A DNA stretch of 64,000 bases from JAFMDF01 sp965277445 (GCA_965277445.1 CBDICY010000032.1:2914001-2978000), one strand, 5' to 3'. Positions 47,752-56,622 are shown, counted from the first letter of the stretch. Numbers and translations are program-made. The notes: generated by a model not told the origin, from the letters alone.

Positions 47752-49986
47752 CTATCGTAAAACATCAAAAACCCGACTATATTTCACAATAAAACTACGA
47801 TTAATTGGTCCATTTACTAAATCCGAAATCCGTCCTCTATTTTCATTATACACTAAAAATAAACCAGTATTTGCCTGCTGTAACCAGCCAAATCGAATAT
47901 TAGCTGACCAAAAATCTGCCACGGAATTATATTGAATCAGGCTTTGCACAAAAATATTGGGGGTAAAAGAATAAGCTAATTTGGTTCGGAAAATATCGGC
48001 AGTAAAATCACCTTCTGGTAAACGAATATCATTATGCTGGAGGCCAAATTCTGCGTTAAATTTATCGCCTAAAATTAACCGAACCGAGGCACTATTGGCA
48101 AATCGAGTACCACCAAAAAAACCACCATTGACATGTCGAGTACTAATCGAAACGGGTTTACTTGGATTGGTGATAAAAATAATTTGAGATTCCGCATGGT
48201 CATAGGTGCCTGCAGGAACGAGGACACCATCAGAAATTTCAAATGGTTCATAAACACCTTGGGTCGTAAAATTAACGCCTGTATGTATTTCAAAAGCATT
48301 TTTCCAAACCCAATGGTTATCAATATGTAAAAAGCCAGTTTGTTGTCGGTTTTCTGCATCCCAATACCCCCTATAAGAAATATGTGGTCGATTTTCTAAG
48401 AATCTAGACACTTCATTTTTAGGGCGCAAGGTATAAAAAACCAACGCTTCTACTTTCTTAAAACCACCTTCTCTTCCTAAAAATCCAACTTCTGGATTAA
48501 AATTTTGCCCCACTTCGGTATAGCCCGCAAACATTCGCCAACCATTCCAATTATAATCTGATCTAAATTGAAAAGAATGATCCTTATCTTCTAATTCTGG
48601 TGTACTCGTTTTACTAAAATAACCAGATAATTGCGCTTTTTTACCCAAACCTAATCGACCGTCTATAGCAAACGTTCGATTATAATCATCGTCCGTATCA
48701 TCGCCCAGCCCTTGTCGATTGACAAATAATCCGCCAATCGCTGAACGACCTTCTTGATGGTTTACTCTCGCCACCGTAAAATTATTTTTGCTAACGCCCA
48801 AAGATTCTACATCATCGGTCACCAAATTCAAAAAACCGACATTGGTTTTATTACTAACTTTTCCTGATAACCTTGCTCCTCCAATAATAGGTGTTTGAAT
48901 CCCTCCTTCTGCAATACCTATCCGACGACTAAAAAATAAATCCACTTCTCCCGGCGAACCTACCGTAAATAAACCTGCATTTTCTAAAAAGAAAGGTCGC
49001 TTTTCTGGAAAAAACAGATTAAAACGGTCTAAGTTAACTTGTTGGTCATCTACTTCTACTTGCGCAAAATCTGTATTATACGTCAAATCCAAAGTCATAC
49101 TTGGTGTAACACTATATTTCACATCTACTCCAATTTCACCATTTGTTTCTGCTTTTCCATCTGTATTGGTAAAATCTCTATCTACTCGTCCTAAAGCATA
49201 AGGAATCACTTTTAAATTACCTGGATTTTTGATATTTAACCCAGTTAAGGTACCTGCCAAAGACAAACGTTTCATATCTAAACCAAGCGGCAATTGCGAC
49301 CAAAAAGCAATCTCATTGGTCTTCCGAATATTCCGTCTAAAATTAAGCCCCCAAGCGGTATTATCGCCAGATTTAAACCGCAAGGTCCGAAATGGAATCG
49401 CAAATTCTGCACTCCAACCAAATTCCCCTACCTTCGTTTTAACCTCCCAAGAAGCATCCCAATTCAAATTAAATCCACCAATTACACCACCTTGCTGTCG
49501 ATTATTATTAAAATTTCCTTGCCCTTCATTGTCTACTTGCGCATCGTATTCAATCCCAACCGAATTCGTCCCAAAGACAAACCCATTTTGACTATCTTTA
49601 TACGTATCTAAAATAAACAAAAAAGCATCTGTTCCTGATAAATCTGCATCTCTTCGAGCATCCGAAACCACCAAAGCTTCGGGCGTCGAATCATAGCAAA
49701 CAACCGATACATAAAAAGTCGTGGCATCGTAAGCGACCCGAATATCTGTCTTTTCAGAAGCTGGTTCGCCCCAATTGGGTTGATTCTGCGATAACGGACC
49801 AACCGTATTCACTTTTAACCAAACAGGATCGGTCAATACTTCCCCATCTATGACAGGTTTTTCCGTAATTGAAATGGCTTTTGTGATTGGTCGCTCTGCG
49901 TTATCAATACCTACTTGCCCCGATAGCATTAAGGGGAAAAGAAAAACAGTTAATAAATAAAGTGGTAAGGCTTTCAAAAATTGCAT
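47752..49986 (-). CDS. DUF5916/CBM9-like outer-membrane protein (744 aa)
   Basis: A signal peptide (about 1-24, ending LSGQ) is followed by a CBM9-like N-terminal beta-sandwich (about 35-250). Its hallmarks are KPVIDGEVLTDPVW, a DARRDADLSGTDAF metal-site-like stretch and WSAEFAIPFRTLRF. The rest (about 265-744) is the DUF5916 domain, with alternating hydrophobic strands such as DLTYNTDFAQVEVDDQQVNLDRF and FFPEKRPFFLENAG-type loops, expected to form an outer-membrane beta-barrel ending in aromatic strands. Function of the family is not established; a role in uptake or surface binding of a glycan or peptide is inferred. Length is typical of the family. The downstream neighbour is the metallophosphoesterase. 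Confidence 0.88.
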   Translation of the reverse strand: MQFLKALPLYLLTVFLFPLMLSGQVGIDNAERPITKAISITEKPVIDGEVLTDPVWLKVNTVGPLSQNQPNWGEPASEKTDIRVAYDATTFYVSVVCYDSTPEALVVSDARRDADLSGTDAFLFILDTYKDSQNGFVFGTNSVGIEYDAQVDNEGQGNFNNNRQQGGVIGGFNLNWDASWEVKTKVGEFGWSAEFAIPFRTLRFKSGDNTAWGLNFRRNIRKTNEIAFWSQLPLGLDMKRLSLAGTLTGLNIKNPGNLKVIPYALGRVDRDFTNTDGKAETNGEIGVDVKYSVTPSMTLDLTYNTDFAQVEVDDQQVNLDRFNLFFPEKRPFFLENAGLFTVGSPGEVDLFFSRRIGIAEGGIQTPIIGGARLSGKVSNKTNVGFLNLVTDDVESLGVSKNNFTVARVNHQEGRSAIGGLFVNRQGLGDDTDDDYNRTFAIDGRLGLGKKAQLSGYFSKTSTPELEDKDHSFQFRSDYNWNGWRMFAGYTEVGQNFNPEVGFLGREGGFKKVEALVFYTLRPKNEVSRFLENRPHISYRGYWDAENRQQTGFLHIDNHWVWKNAFEIHTGVNFTTQGVYEPFEISDGVLVPAGTYDHAESQIIFITNPSKPVSISTRHVNGGFFGGTRFANSASVRLILGDKFNAEFGLQHNDIRLPEGDFTADIFRTKLAYSFTPNIFVQSLIQYNSVADFWSANIRFGWLQQANTGLFLVYNENRGRISDLVNGPINRSFIVKYSRVFDVLR

Positions 49987-50019
49987 GGTAGAACTGGTTT
50001 TATCTAAGAAAAAATGGTT

Positions 50020-50143
50020 CTACGGTGAAAATCTATGAGTGAATTAAAGTTGACGACTCAGGAGAGTCGTGTTACCTTGGTCTGACGTAACACGACTCTC
50101 CTGAGTCGTCAAGCATTTTTAGCTACTTATACTTTTACCGTAG
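50020..50143. repeat. 124-bp MITE-like hairpin element
   Basis: A perfect 24-bp inverted repeat (50052-50075 and 50087-50110, extendable by two T-A pairs) surrounds an 11-base loop. Farther out, CTACGGTGAAAAT (50020-50032) faces ACTTTTACCGTAG (50131-50143), an imperfect terminal inverted repeat. No target duplication was found and there is no coding capacity. It sits between two minus-strand genes and could also form a strong RNA hairpin. Confidence 0.7.
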
Positions 50144-50231
50144 TGTCGAAAAAATAAAGCGGTAAAGGTAAGGAATGTTTAGGTGGAAATGACTGCTACT
50201 TTTTGAAGGAAATCTGATTTTTTTAGCGTAT

Positions 50232-50786
50232 CTAATCCATATTTTTCCAATCTTTATAGTCAATCGCTACCTCATTTTCCGCCACCCATGCTCCATTTTT
50301 AAACAGTCCTTCTTGTATGACTCGAACAAATTGCAACTCATTTTTATGTAAAATTTTTTCACTAGCTTTATTCCATATCACATAAGCAGCTTCTATTCGA
50401 TTTGTTTTTAAATGCGTAAAACCAAAATGGAGCATGATTTTGACCGCTTCTGTTATAATACCTTTTCCTTGATGCTTAGGATGTGTGAAAAAACCGATAT
50501 TCCAAACATTTTCTGTTTTTGTTGGTCTAATAGAAATACGACCTAAAAAGTCTCCCGTTTTTTGATGTTCTATAGTGAAAGCTGCGGCATTGCCTGTTTT
50601 CCAAACTTCTAAGTTTCGTTGTAATGGGGCAATTAATTCATCTTTAGTTTTAGGCGCTTCCCAAGCCATACCGTCATTGAACCCCTTTACTCTAGTAGCG
50701 GAAAAAATATGTGGAATATCTGCTTCAGAAGGAATTCTAAGTTTTAAATTGGGTGTTTCAATTGTGAAAGATGTTGGTAAAGACAT
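50232..50786 (-). CDS. GNAT-family N-acetyltransferase (RimJ/RimL type), second copy
   Basis: A 184-residue acetyl-CoA-dependent acyltransferase. It has the RimJ/RimL layout: an N-terminal TPNLKLRIPSEADIPHI strand-helix, the acetyl-CoA loop HPKHQGKGIITEAV (about 107-120), then FGFTHLKTNRIEA and the N-K-AS-K-L helix (WNKASEKILHK). The substrate is unknown. It starts 6 bases after the stop of the preceding GNAT gene and is the last gene of the SDR-HAD-HIT-GNAT-GNAT operon. The two GNATs are only distantly alike, so they are probably not a recent tandem duplication. Confidence 0.88.
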   Translation of the reverse strand: MSLPTSFTIETPNLKLRIPSEADIPHIFSATRVKGFNDGMAWEAPKTKDELIAPLQRNLEVWKTGNAAAFTIEHQKTGDFLGRISIRPTKTENVWNIGFFTHPKHQGKGIITEAVKIMLHFGFTHLKTNRIEAAYVIWNKASEKILHKNELQFVRVIQEGLFKNGAWVAENEVAIDYKDWKNMD

Positions 50787-50792
50787 AAGTAC

Positions 50793-51350
50793 TTATTTTG
50801 AATGAATCAACTCATATTCTCCTTTGGTTAATCTATATTGAATTACACTTCTATATTCGTCGCCTTTCTTATAATGTTCTTTCAATTCCCCTTCTTTAAT
50901 CATCCCATTTTTGAGCATTACTTTTCCAGAAGAATCATTTCCTATCAAATGAACCGCATGGATTTTATTCAATTTTAATTGCTCAAAGCCAAATTGTAAA
51001 ACGAGTTTAGTCGCTTCTGTTGCATATCCTTTATTCCAAAAAGGTACGCCAATCCAATAGCCTATTTCTCCTCGATTGTGAACTTTATCAACCGTAATAC
51101 CTATACCACCGACGAATTGATTATTGTCGTTTAAACGAATACCAAAAATATAATTGGATTGAACTTGTAGACCTTCCGCCGCCATATCTATCCAAAAAAG
51201 GGCATCTTCTTTTGCATAAGGATGCGGCATATTTTGCGTGGTAGCGGCTACTTTTTTATGCCCTGCGTATTTTACAATGGCTGGAATATCTGCTAATTTG
51301 GGGATGCTTAAGGTTAGCCTTTTGGAGGTTAGAATGATGGGTTTTTTCAT
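50793..51350 (-). CDS. GNAT-family N-acetyltransferase (RimJ/RimL type)
   Basis: A 185-residue acetyl-CoA-dependent acyltransferase: LTSKRLTLSIPKLADIPAI start, IGYWIGVPFWNKGYATEATK (acetyl-CoA loop, about 95-114), FGFEQLKLNKIHA, and the N-DSS-KVMLKNGM helix. The family acetylates amino groups of proteins, antibiotics or metabolites; the substrate is not readable. Its ATG follows the HIT-gene stop by two bases, so it was translated in the same operon. The MITE-like insertion upstream in the HIT gene may lower its expression. Confidence 0.88.
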   Translation of the reverse strand: MKKPIILTSKRLTLSIPKLADIPAIVKYAGHKKVAATTQNMPHPYAKEDALFWIDMAAEGLQVQSNYIFGIRLNDNNQFVGGIGITVDKVHNRGEIGYWIGVPFWNKGYATEATKLVLQFGFEQLKLNKIHAVHLIGNDSSGKVMLKNGMIKEGELKEHYKKGDEYRSVIQYRLTKGEYELIHSK

Positions 51351-51352
51351 AA

Positions 51353-52007
51353 TTATTTTTTCATTGCCAACACTAAATCACCTCGAAAAAGTTCCTTTAG
51401 GGTATGATATTGCGTAGCTGCTGGTTCTACCTCATCCATATAAGTCCAACCAAATTCTGCTTTACTAAATCGTGGAAAAACATGCAAATGAAAATGCCCC
51501 ACATCATTAAATGCGCCACCATTTTGCATCATGGAATAACCTTTAGGTTGATAAGCTTTTTTTAGTAAATCAACGTAAATTTTTGCTAATTTAAAAATAT
51601 GATTAATCACCCTTTGTGGCATTTCATCAAGGTCTAAATAATGCTCGTTTGGGATAATCAAAATATGTCCTTTGGATATAGGGTCATAATCTAAAAGAAT
51701 AGTAACGTGAGTTTTGGATCAGAAAAAGGTCTAGAAGACCGTATCCGATTGTAGAAAATATTTGGTAAATCCCTCTTAATCAAAGGTCTGGAAGACCGAC
51801 CCTGTTAAAAATTCACCCAACTTGGGGTCGGTCTTCCAGACCTTAGGAGCATTTTCAAATCATTTTCTACAAACAGTATCGCTTCTCTGGAGCTAATCCA
51901 TTGATTTTCAATTAGTATTATCCAAAACTCACGTTAGTAGCTACTTCGCCTCGATAAAGTTGGTATTCGCTAGTTGTTAGGATTTCACAGAAATGACAAT
52001 CTTTCAT
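51353..52007 (-). pseudogene. HIT-family hydrolase gene split by a 230-bp element
   Basis: The N-terminal part (52007 down to about 51935) reads MKDCHFCEILTTSEYQLYRG then EVAT. The C-terminal part (51704 to 51353) reads ILLDYDPISKGHILIIPN through the catalytic GHFHLHVFPRF histidine triad to a TAA. Between them lie the element at 51705-51934 and one copy of its 5-bp duplication. Deleting those 235 bases joins the parts as EVAT-ILLD in one frame of 139 codons, the usual length of HIT nucleotide hydrolases. The start overlaps the stop of the upstream HAD gene (TAATG), showing the original gene was translationally coupled. The C-terminal piece alone has no ATG before the domain, so it is probably dead. 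Confidence 0.92.
51705..51934. mobile_element. 230-bp MITE-like element in the HIT gene
   Basis: Perfect 15-bp terminal inverted repeats ACGTGAGTTTTGGAT (51705-51719) and its complement (51920-51934) are bordered by direct repeats TAGTA at 51700-51704 and 51935-51939. Inside, further inverted pairs occur at 51749-51764 with 51856-51872, and a perfect 20-bp pair at 51783-51802 with 51825-51844. Almost the whole element can therefore fold into one long hairpin. No coding capacity. It must have been moved by a transposase from elsewhere; neither IS in this window has matching ends. Confidence 0.92.
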
Positions 52008-52654
52008 TATGTTAATTCATTTAAGGTATCGACTACTAAAATCTCCCCATTAGTAAAATCAATTAACCGCTCTTTAGACTGATGCCCATCCGCAACCAAA
52101 ATACAATCAATCTCCATCGCATTAGCCACTTCAAAATCATGGTAAGTATCACCAATTAAAACTGTTTTAGCTCTTTGAATTTGGTGGTTTTGCATCAATT
52201 GAATGCCTCGATTAATTTTTCCTTCTGCTCGAAAATTGTCTACGCCTTCAACCACCTTAAAATAATGATTAATATCAAATTGGTCTAATAAAGGCTGCAC
52301 CAAATCTAAATGAGCGGCAGTTAAAATATATTGGTCTTTTTGTAGCTGTTTAAATTGTTTTAAAATTGGAAATACACTTTTATGTAAATCACACTTTAGA
52401 ACGCCTTGATTATAATCGCTTACAAATTTATCGGTCAATACGTCAAAAGATTCCTTTGCTAAATCAATGCCTATTTTTTCATAATATGCTGTAATTGGAA
52501 AACCAAAGGCATTTCGATAACTCGCTAAATCCAAAGGGAGAGGCTGATGATTGGCTAACATTTTATTGGCTATGCCTAAGCATAAATCAATATCGTTCAA
52601 TAAAGTACCATTCCAATCCCAGATAATCGTATCGTATTTAGTTTGAATCATCAT
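52007..52654 (-). CDS. HAD-superfamily phosphatase (phosphoglycolate phosphatase-like)
   Basis: A 215-residue HAD hydrolase. Motif I DWNGTLLND (about 12-20) holds the nucleophile and acid aspartates. Motif II is the TAA region (ILTAAHLD, about 107-114). The lysine is about 136-150, and motif IV is GDTYHDFEVANA (about 166-177). The small cap after motif I fits the Gph/pyrophosphatase group. It removes phosphate from a small metabolite; the substrate is unknown. It starts 27 bases after the SDR stop and its own stop overlaps the HIT-gene ATG. Confidence 0.88.
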   Translation of the reverse strand: MMIQTKYDTIIWDWNGTLLNDIDLCLGIANKMLANHQPLPLDLASYRNAFGFPITAYYEKIGIDLAKESFDVLTDKFVSDYNQGVLKCDLHKSVFPILKQFKQLQKDQYILTAAHLDLVQPLLDQFDINHYFKVVEGVDNFRAEGKINRGIQLMQNHQIQRAKTVLIGDTYHDFEVANAMEIDCILVADGHQSKERLIDFTNGEILVVDTLNELT

Positions 52655-52681
52655 TTTATTTTAATGAATTGAAGTATATTG

Positions 52682-53446
52682 TCAACGAATAAATCCACCT
52701 TCTGAATGAATAATTTGCCCAGTAATCCATTCTGCTTCTTCGCTGGCTAAAAAAGTAATCAGTTTAGCCACATCTTTAGGCATGCCAATTCTTTTGGTCG
52801 GAAATTGTTTGAGTAAAACTTGATTTAATTCCGCATCCATCCAGCCCGTATCTGTTGGTCCAGGATTTACTGCATTAATGGTAATGCCTATAGCCGCTAT
52901 TTTTTGATGCAAAGTATAAGTTAAAGTTTCGATAGCCCCTTTGGTAATCGCATACGCAATTTCATCACTCATCGGTCCTAGTGATTGACCAGAAGATAGA
53001 TTAATAATCCGACCTTGTAATCCTTCTTGAAAGCGGCGAATAAATTCAACGCATAATAAAGTAGTGGCTCTAAGATTAAGGGCATAATGTTTATCCAGTT
53101 CTTCTCCAGTTATGTCCTCGACGCTTGTTTGAGTGCTATAAGTGGCATTATTTACCAAAATAGAAGGCTGTCCTAAAGTATCATTTACTCGTTGAAATAG
53201 TTGTTCAATGGCAGAAGATTCGGTTAAATCCAATTCCATTTTTTTACAACGAACGCCAAGTGCTTTAATTTCCGCTTGAATCATTTCGGGCTCTTTTGCT
53301 TCCACTTTCCAAGGCATTTCATTATCATAAGGCGTCCAATACGTAAAAAATATATCAATACCTTTCTTGGCCAAAGCTAAACAGATAGCTCGACCAATGC
53401 CTTTTAAACGACTGACGCCTGTAACGATTGCAATTCTTCTATTCAC
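52682..53446 (-). CDS. SDR-family oxidoreductase
   Basis: A 254-residue short-chain dehydrogenase/reductase. It has a slightly extended nucleotide-binding loop TGVSRLKGIGRA (about 9-20), the NNAT motif (about 99-102), the catalytic Ser (NLSSGQS, about 150) and Tyr-Lys (YAITK, about 164-168), and PGPTDTGW after the active site. It reduces or oxidises a carbonyl or alcohol with NAD(P); 3-oxoacyl or sugar substrates are both possible. It is the first gene of the operon SDR-HAD-HIT-GNAT-GNAT. Confidence 0.9.
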   Translation of the reverse strand: MNRRIAIVTGVSRLKGIGRAICLALAKKGIDIFFTYWTPYDNEMPWKVEAKEPEMIQAEIKALGVRCKKMELDLTESSAIEQLFQRVNDTLGQPSILVNNATYSTQTSVEDITGEELDKHYALNLRATTLLCVEFIRRFQEGLQGRIINLSSGQSLGPMSDEIAYAITKGAIETLTYTLHQKIAAIGITINAVNPGPTDTGWMDAELNQVLLKQFPTKRIGMPKDVAKLITFLASEEAEWITGQIIHSEGGFIR

Positions 53447-53464
53447 TGATGAATTTTAATAATG

Positions 53465-53553
53465 GTTATATTGCTTTATTGCTGTATGGTTATATTGTTG
53501 TTGGCGCATATTATAAATTTTAGCGTTAAATGGGAACAATAAAGCCATATAAC
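53465..53553. repeat. Imperfect 19-bp inverted repeat in the SDR/TrpF-like spacer
   Basis: Arms 53465-53483 and 53535-53553 match with two mismatches. The left side also repeats TGGTTATATTG twice. The hairpin lies between two same-strand genes and may be a terminator-like or small repeat element. Confidence 0.5.
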
Positions 53554-53556
53554 AAT

Positions 53557-54228
53557 TCAACAATTTACCCCATTAACAGCTTCAAAAAACGCAGCTAACT
53601 TATTCTTGTCCAACTGCCCATTAGTTCGCACGCCACTACATAAATCCAACCCAAAAGGTTGTACGGTTTCAATGGCTTCCTGGAAGTTACCTGCTTTCAA
53701 TCCACCTGCTAAAAACAAAGGAATATCAATGGCTTCCCGAATCTGTTTACTTAATACCCAATTATGCGTTCTTCCCGTACCACCCAATTCTTTGATTGTC
53801 AAATTAGGGTTACCACTATCCAATAAAATAGCATCGACATGCGGAGCAATTTCGATGGCTTCTTTTACGGATTCTTCGTCTATTACATGAATGACTTGTA
53901 TTAATTTTACGTGCGGCAAACTCTTTTTTATTTGTTGATAAGTACCTTTTTTCAGAGCATCTACTATTTGAATAGTCGTGGTTTGTGTTTTTTTATAATG
54001 GGCAATAATTGCTGTAGCATCCGTTTCACTCGTCAGTAAAAAAGTGGCAATTGGTGGTGGGATACTTTGTGCTATTTTCTGAATTAAAGCATCCGAAATA
54101 ACCCCTGGGCCACTTGGCATATTCCCCACTAAACCTAGCGCATCCGCCCCTTGTTCAATTGCCATTTTAGCCTCTAATAAACTACTAATGCAACAGATTT
54201 TTACCCTCGGCTTTAAAGTACCTTTCAT
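53557..54228 (-). CDS. Phosphoribosylanthranilate isomerase-like protein (TrpF family)
   Basis: A 223-residue TIM barrel of the TrpF family. The N-terminal VKICCIS holds the general-base Cys, ILLDSGNP the general-acid Asp, and GGTGRTHNW and PLFLAGGLKAGN the phosphate loops. In true TrpF the enzyme isomerises phosphoribosyl-anthranilate in tryptophan synthesis. Here no other trp gene is nearby, and the usual GFVF..SPR region reads GLVGNMPSGPG, so it may be a paralogue with another substrate. The ATG at 54228 leads straight into the barrel and its length is normal. Confidence 0.8.
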   Translation of the reverse strand: MKGTLKPRVKICCISSLLEAKMAIEQGADALGLVGNMPSGPGVISDALIQKIAQSIPPPIATFLLTSETDATAIIAHYKKTQTTTIQIVDALKKGTYQQIKKSLPHVKLIQVIHVIDEESVKEAIEIAPHVDAILLDSGNPNLTIKELGGTGRTHNWVLSKQIREAIDIPLFLAGGLKAGNFQEAIETVQPFGLDLCSGVRTNGQLDKNKLAAFFEAVNGVNC

Positions 54229-54308
54229 ATTGATTTATCGTTTTTACAAATATTTATCTAAGTGACGAATTAACTCCGTTGAATTTACAATTCATCATTT
54301 ATCATTCA

Positions 54309-55343
54309 TCATTCCACAACTGCATTTTCCAAAATAGAAAAAGTCTGCCGTTCACAATCAATTTCTGCCTGAATACCCAAAGGTAAAGTAAAAGTAGGGC
54401 AAGTATGTCCAAAATCCATTCCAGTAATAATGGGTAAATCAACCAAACCTTCTTCTTCTCGGATAATTTTCACTAGGGTTTCGTCATATTCCTTGGCGAA
54501 GGTATTATCTAAAGGTCTACCGACTATCAACCCAGCGATATTTCTAAGAATACCAGAAGCAGCATAATTGCGTAAAATCCAACCAAAATTATCAGGTGAT
54601 ATTTTAATTTCTGAAGTTTCTAAAAACATAATTTTACCTGCCCAATCCGCTGGTTTTACCCAAAATTGAGTATCCTTTAAAAATTCTAATACTTCTAGAC
54701 AGCCACCTAATAATTTACCGCTGATTTTCCCTTTACCTTGTAACCAACGCCATCCCATGGATTTTTCTGATTTTCTAGAAATTATTTGATTACTAGGGTC
54801 GAACCAATCTAATCGTTCTGAAGTCCAACCATTCGTATTTGGTGAAATTAAACCAACAGGTTTTTCTGAAAACAAACTTCGTTGAATATCTTCGATTTGA
54901 TAATCGTGCATCCCATTATTCTCTGCAAAACCAACCATTAAAGAAGTCCCATAAAAAGAAGTAACCCCCGCTTTATAAAAACAAAAATGGGTAACGGTGG
55001 TATCCGAAAAACCTAAAAATATTTTGGGATTATTTTTAATCACTTCCAAATCAATATAAGGTAAGGTACGAACACTTTCATCCCCACCAATATTTGAAAT
55101 AATGGCTTTAATCGTGGGGTCAAGCAAAGCCTCCATTAAATCATTCGCCCTAGCTTCGGGATTTTTATAAATCCAATCATTGGGTTTGAGGGCATGTTTT
55201 GTTTCAATTACTTCCACATCGAATGTTTCTTGCAATTGCTTTTTACCTGCTGCGTAGCGGAGGGGTAATTCCCCCGCGCCTCCCCACGAAAGGGAAATAG
55301 TGGCGACTTTATCGCCTGAGTTTAATTTTTTTGGTTTTATCAT
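54309..55343 (-). CDS. LD-carboxypeptidase, peptidase family S66 (LdcA/MccF-like)
   Basis: A serine peptidase that trims the terminal D-Ala from murein tetrapeptides or cleaves microcin-C-like acyl-sulfamates. The nucleophile lies in LGFSDTT, the Glu in LLGGCLEVLEFL and the His in MDFGHTCP, giving the S66 Ser-Glu-His set. The open frame extends to 55436, but the first domain residues follow the Met at 55343 (MIKPKKLNSGDKVATIS), giving 344 residues, the family's usual size. That ATG sits one base after the stop of the upstream methyltransferase gene, which supports this start and an operon. Confidence 0.9.
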   Translation of the reverse strand: MIKPKKLNSGDKVATISLSWGGAGELPLRYAAGKKQLQETFDVEVIETKHALKPNDWIYKNPEARANDLMEALLDPTIKAIISNIGGDESVRTLPYIDLEVIKNNPKIFLGFSDTTVTHFCFYKAGVTSFYGTSLMVGFAENNGMHDYQIEDIQRSLFSEKPVGLISPNTNGWTSERLDWFDPSNQIISRKSEKSMGWRWLQGKGKISGKLLGGCLEVLEFLKDTQFWVKPADWAGKIMFLETSEIKISPDNFGWILRNYAASGILRNIAGLIVGRPLDNTFAKEYDETLVKIIREEEGLVDLPIITGMDFGHTCPTFTLPLGIQAEIDCERQTFSILENAVVE

Positions 55344-55344
55344 T

Positions 55345-56622
55345 CTACTGTTTTTTGCTAAATAAGTATATCCAAGGAGGCGCACAAGATTGATAATGTT
55401 CCCATGTTCCTGGCGTACTATCAAAATTATCACCAACTTCTTCTTTTAGGCTCAATATACCAAATCCTCTGGAAATTAAACCATTGAGAATAGTTGATAA
55501 GGTATGTCGGTATTCTTGTGGACTTTCTAGTTTTACTACTTGATTTTGGTTATTGGTGAAATTCCAATTGGGGTCAGCTGTTTTGATGGGATAACCATCC
55601 TGATAAGGCTGCCATATTGGATAGCCTTTACCTTGCCATAATTCATCCTGTTTCCATTCACTTCCCCAGCAACCATCCTTCCAACTACCATGCACAAAAG
55701 GATTATGAAACATTAATTGGTAAATGCCATATGGTTTTAAAACTCTTGTAATTTCATTAAAGACTTTTTCCACAGATGGAATATAGTTGATAGAATAAGG
55801 TTGGTAAACGATGTCAAATTCATTATCAGAAAGCATGGGTAAATCCTGCATATCTGTTTTAATACATCGTATGGCTTTACCGTATTTTTCAGCAACCAAC
55901 TTATCTTTTTTTAATTGTTCTTCACTAAAATCTACCACGGTAACAGTTGCGCCTAATAAGGCAAATCCAATACTTTGCTGACCACCTCCTGACGCTAGAC
56001 AAAGGACTTTTTGACCACTTAAATCTGCGGCATAAAAAGAATGATTGAGCAAATAGGCTTTTGCTTTTTCGGGCGTTAAGGCTAATTTAGGCTGGGAACA
56101 AAGCACATCATTAAGAACTAGATTGTCCCATAATTTTTCATTTTTAGCAACTATTTCTAGCGCATCTTTATTAGCCATTTTTTCTAAAAATACTAATTCC
56201 AAATCAGGATGAATGGCCTGCCTTTTAAGTACTTGATAACCCAGTTTTTTATAAAAGGCTAAATTCTTTGAACTTCGATGCCCTGTAAATAACTCAAATT
56301 TATCCACCTCTAAAAACTCTTTTTCAATAGCTTCCATCAACCGTTTACCAATGCCTTGATTCTGAAAAACTGGATGCACAATCAAGCGACCAATTTTGCA
56401 AACTCCATCTTCTAGAGAAGCTCGAACCGAACCAATTATTTGCTCATCGAAGACTAATTTTAAAAAGACTTGTTGCTTAAAATCTTCCTCAATAGATGCA
56501 ATTGTTTGTAATAAAGGAGGGAGGTTATAATCATCATAAATCGCTGCTTCTTGCAAATAGCAATCTTTTTGTAAGGCTAGTATTTTGGCTAGGTCTGTTT
56601 GTAGTGCTTTTTGAATAATCAT
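55345..56622 (-). CDS. GNAT acetyltransferase-SAM methyltransferase fusion
   Basis: A 425-residue two-domain protein. Residues about 1-150 are a GNAT domain (IGRLIVHPVFQNQGIGKRLM, acetyl-CoA loop; FYKKLGY near its end). Residues about 155-425 are a class I SAM-dependent methyltransferase, with motif I VLCLASGGGQQSIGFALLG, the acidic VVDFS, and DIVYQPYSINYIPSVEKVFNEI as post-motif II (cited here in parts). The two halves are known separately and the methyltransferase half alone resembles stand-alone enzymes. The fused form suggests both act on one substrate or that fusion is accidental. It is co-directional with the LD-carboxypeptidase, one base apart. Confidence 0.88.
   Translation of the reverse strand: MIIQKALQTDLAKILALQKDCYLQEAAIYDDYNLPPLLQTIASIEEDFKQQVFLKLVFDEQIIGSVRASLEDGVCKIGRLIVHPVFQNQGIGKRLMEAIEKEFLEVDKFELFTGHRSSKNLAFYKKLGYQVLKRQAIHPDLELVFLEKMANKDALEIVAKNEKLWDNLVLNDVLCSQPKLALTPEKAKAYLLNHSFYAADLSGQKVLCLASGGGQQSIGFALLGATVTVVDFSEEQLKKDKLVAEKYGKAIRCIKTDMQDLPMLSDNEFDIVYQPYSINYIPSVEKVFNEITRVLKPYGIYQLMFHNPFVHGSWKDGCWGSEWKQDELWQGKGYPIWQPYQDGYPIKTADPNWNFTNNQNQVVKLESPQEYRHTLSTILNGLISRGFGILSLKEEVGDNFDSTPGTWEHYQSCAPPWIYLFSKKQ

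Noticed and set aside
51353..51661. 102-codon frame treated as a short intact HIT protein
   Set aside because: It begins at a TTG inside the domain; the true N-terminus with an ATG overlapping the upstream stop lies beyond the 230-bp element.
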